Shown here piece by piece: positions 5,720 through 7,126 of a stretch of DNA of 7,126 nucleotides (its first letter is position 1; the number at the start of each line of letters is the position of its first letter). The notes beneath the pieces were generated by a model, which was given only the letters and a program-made list of their open reading frames with translations, did not search any database and was not told the DNA's origin. Both the position numbers and the translations under genes were made by a program. The stretch is from JACQGZ01 sp036004665 (GTDB lineage Bacteria; Sysuimicrobiota; Sysuimicrobiia; Sysuimicrobiales; Humicultoraceae). Where the stretch lies: positions 1-7,126 of the forward strand of contig DASYRG010000038.1 of the NCBI GenBank assembly GCA_036004665.1. The letters run 5' to 3'.

Positions 5720-6652
5720 GTCGGGGATGTAGACCTCGTTGGTGTTGCTGAAGGCGCCGCCGGGCCGGGGACCGCCGCTGATGACGTAGATGCGGTCCTC
5801 CACCGCGACGCCGGTGAGCCCGTGCCGCGGGGTGGGCATCGGGGCGCGGGCGGTCCAGGTATTTCGGCGGGGATCGTATTCTTCGTTCTCGGGATAGGTG
5901 GTGGGCCGTCCCAGTTCGCCGCCCATGACGAAGATCCGGCCACGCACCGCCGCGGCCGCGTAGCCTGAGCGGGGCGTCGGCTGCGGAGCGCCGGCGCGCC
6001 AGGCGTCTGCCCGCGGGTCGTAAATCTCGGTGACGGCGACGTTCTGACCGCGCACCCGTCCGCCGAAGACGTAGATCAGGCCGTCGACCGCCACCGCGCC
6101 GAGATGGTCGCGCGCGGTGCGCATGGGCGCATGCGACATCCAGCGGTCTGCCGCCGGATCGTACATCTCGTTCGTGGTGACGTCCTGCTGCCCCGGTCCC
6201 ACCCCGCCGATCGCGTAGATGCGTCCATCGAGGACGACCGCCGTGAGCGCGCCGCGCGCCGTCGGCATGGGGGCCCGGGCGCGCCAGGCATCCTGCGCGG
6301 GGTCGTATTCGAAGATGGTGTTCAGCGGCGCCCCGAGCGCGCCGTATCCGCCGATGACGTAGAGCCTGCCCCCGGTGGCGACCATGGCGGCGTGGTGCAG
6401 CGCAAGCGGGAGGGAGGCGCGGGTTCGCCAGGTGTTGGCGGCGAGATCATACTCCTCCATGGCGCCGGTCACACCGCCCGGGACAAATCCCCCGACGACG
6501 TAGATCTTGCCGCCCAGATGCGCCCCAGCCACCTCGGTGCGTTGGGAGAGCATGGGTGCGCGGGTTTCCCAGCGCCCCACCCCCTGTGCTCCCGCGGATC
6601 CAGGGATGCCGAGGACGACGCCGATGAGTGCGACCGCGATGAGGTGTCTCAT
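5717..6652 (-). CDS. Secreted six-bladed Kelch beta-propeller protein (311 aa)
   Basis: An N-terminal signal peptide (MRH, a hydrophobic run over residues 4-16, then SAGA with likely cleavage after A22) sends the product across the membrane. The rest is six Kelch repeats of about 48 residues. Each has a double glycine after a hydrophobic strand, at 54-55, 101-102, 149-150, 197-198, 244-245 and 293-294. The paired aromatic is Trp at 28, 75, 123, 171, 218 and 266, usually after a YDP or YDL turn. W28 at the N-terminus probably closes the last blade. No catalytic residues or extra domain are seen, so a binding or scaffold role is likely and the ligand is unknown. It is unlike sialate (NanM-type) mutarotase in no way I can test by eye. 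The signal peptide right after ATG 6652 supports that start, yet no ribosome site is visible. It follows speD on the same strand after 78 bp, and converges on the oxidase. Confidence 0.9.
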   Translation of the reverse strand: MRHLIAVALIGVVLGIPGSAGAQGVGRWETRAPMLSQRTEVAGAHLGGKIYVVGGFVPGGVTGAMEEYDLAANTWRTRASLPLALHHAAMVATGGRLYVIGGYGALGAPLNTIFEYDPAQDAWRARAPMPTARGALTAVVLDGRIYAIGGVGPGQQDVTTNEMYDPAADRWMSHAPMRTARDHLGAVAVDGLIYVFGGRVRGQNVAVTEIYDPRADAWRAGAPQPTPRSGYAAAAVRGRIFVMGGELGRPTTYPENEEYDPRRNTWTARAPMPTPRHGLTGVAVEDRIYVISGGPRPGGAFSNTNEVYIPD

Positions 6653-6730
6653 TACTGGTGAGACGGACGTGGATCGCGCGCGGTTGAGGCACGACCATGC
6701 CGACGAGCGCGAGGACGGACGAGCCGAACC

Positions 6731-7126
6731 CTAGGCCCGCACTCTTGTGGAACGGCGGCGGCGCTTCGTCCCCGCCGGGCGCTTGGCGCCGTCGGACGCC
6801 TTGGCGCCGTCACGGCTGCCGGGGAACGTCTCCTCCCAAGTGACGATGCTGTGGAAGAAGACCTTGTCCCCCTCTTCCAGACCGCGGGTCACCTCGGTGA
6901 TGTGCACCGTGGTGGCGCCGAACTCTTTGAGCGCGGATTCAACGGCCGCCTCGGGGCGAGCGTCGTCGCCGCAGGTGAAGATGTCCAGGGCGACGTAGCG
7001 CCGCTCCGGCCAGGTGTGCACGGAGAGGTGCGACTCGGAGATAACCACCACGCCTGACACCCCGCCGGGGTTGAAGCGGTGGAAGGAAATGGACCAGATC
7101 TGCACCTTCGCCGCCTCGGCGGCGGC
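6731..7126 (-). CDS. speD: S-adenosylmethionine decarboxylase proenzyme, SpeD type (5' end outside window)
   Basis: The frame is open from the window edge to a TAG at 6733-6731, giving 131 residues; about 31 N-terminal residues are missing by comparison with the Thermotoga maritima enzyme. The family makes decarboxylated S-adenosylmethionine, the aminopropyl donor for spermidine. The proenzyme cuts itself at Glu-Ser, and the Ser becomes the pyruvoyl cofactor. Here that pair is E31-S32 within ISESHLS (fragment numbering). H37 in SVHTWPE and C52 in FTCGD match the processing His68 and proton-donor Cys83 of the T. maritima protein at the right spacing, and S24 matches its Ser55. The core therefore looks active. 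After about residue 104 there is a 27-residue tail rich in Lys and Arg, absent from the short classical enzymes. A GTG at 7105 is internal, not the start. Related SpeD proteins can have other decarboxylase substrates, so the AdoMet assignment is by family. Confidence 0.93.
   Translation of the reverse strand, partial: AAAEAAKVQIWSISFHRFNPGGVSGVVVISESHLSVHTWPERRYVALDIFTCGDDARPEAAVESALKEFGATTVHITEVTRGLEEGDKVFFHSIVTWEETFPGSRDGAKASDGAKRPAGTKRRRRSTRVRA
6782..6811. repeat. 12-bp direct repeat encoding DGAK twice in the SpeD tail
   Basis: CTTGGCGCCGTC occurs at 6782-6793 and 6800-6811, offset by 18 bp, which is six codons. On the minus strand each copy encodes Asp-Gly-Ala-Lys, at fragment residues 106-109 and 112-115 of SpeD. 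The offset keeps the frame, as expected for tail growth by a small in-frame duplication. Confidence 0.7.

Noticed and set aside
6653..6730. Terminator or small gene between speD and the Kelch gene
   Set aside because: The best hairpin has a 4-bp stem with no T-run, and the short frames there lack a ribosome site or any recognisable product.

Overview
This is a GC-rich (roughly two-thirds G+C by eye), densely coding bacterial window with seven protein genes and no RNA gene, CRISPR array, insertion sequence or phage gene that I can see. A CspA-type cold shock protein, a YggT membrane protein and sigma70-like promoter pieces point to a bacterium, not an archaeon. The high GC and the mix of strong, weak and absent Shine-Dalgarno sites would suit a deep-branching, environmental GC-rich lineage, but I cannot name the phylum. 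The gene content looks like chromosomal housekeeping and metabolism, not an island.

Left part (1-1474): a flavin- and NAD(P)-binding reductase of the ferredoxin reductase type runs leftward off the edge. It diverges from a 66-residue cold shock protein gene across a 178-bp control region that holds promoter-like elements for both directions, a repeated 9-mer in the cold shock leader and a possible short hairpin. The cold shock gene ends in two tandem hairpins, the second a convincing rho-independent terminator. A small YggT-family membrane protein follows on the same strand; the 68 bp between terminator and gene hold only a distant purine-rich ribosome site and no clear promoter.

Middle (1530-5712): an MFS exporter related to fosmidomycin-resistance (Fsr) transporters lies on the minus strand, converging on yggT across 55 bp with no clear terminator. 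It diverges from a 970-residue fusion of a GlcD-type FAD dehydrogenase and a GlcF-type iron-sulfur/CCG protein, which should oxidise a 2-hydroxy acid (D-lactate, glycolate or D-2-hydroxyglutarate) and pass electrons toward quinone. Only 67 bp separate the two start codons, and the likely promoter elements overlap at one AT-rich spot.

Right part (5717-7126): a secreted six-bladed Kelch propeller protein converges on the oxidase with a 4-bp gap; both stop codons lie inside one perfect 10-bp palindrome. Upstream of Kelch on the same strand, 78 bp away, is the 3' part of speD (pyruvoyl S-adenosylmethionine decarboxylase, polyamine synthesis) with an unusual lysine/arginine-rich C-terminal tail. 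The 78-bp gap shows no ribosome site or strong terminator.

The genes do not form one pathway. The one pairing that may be functional is the divergent transporter and hydroxy-acid oxidase. I found no strong case for a new multi-gene system. The points most worth a second look are the layout of the MFS/oxidase start region, the cold shock leader, the SpeD tail and the stop-codon palindrome.
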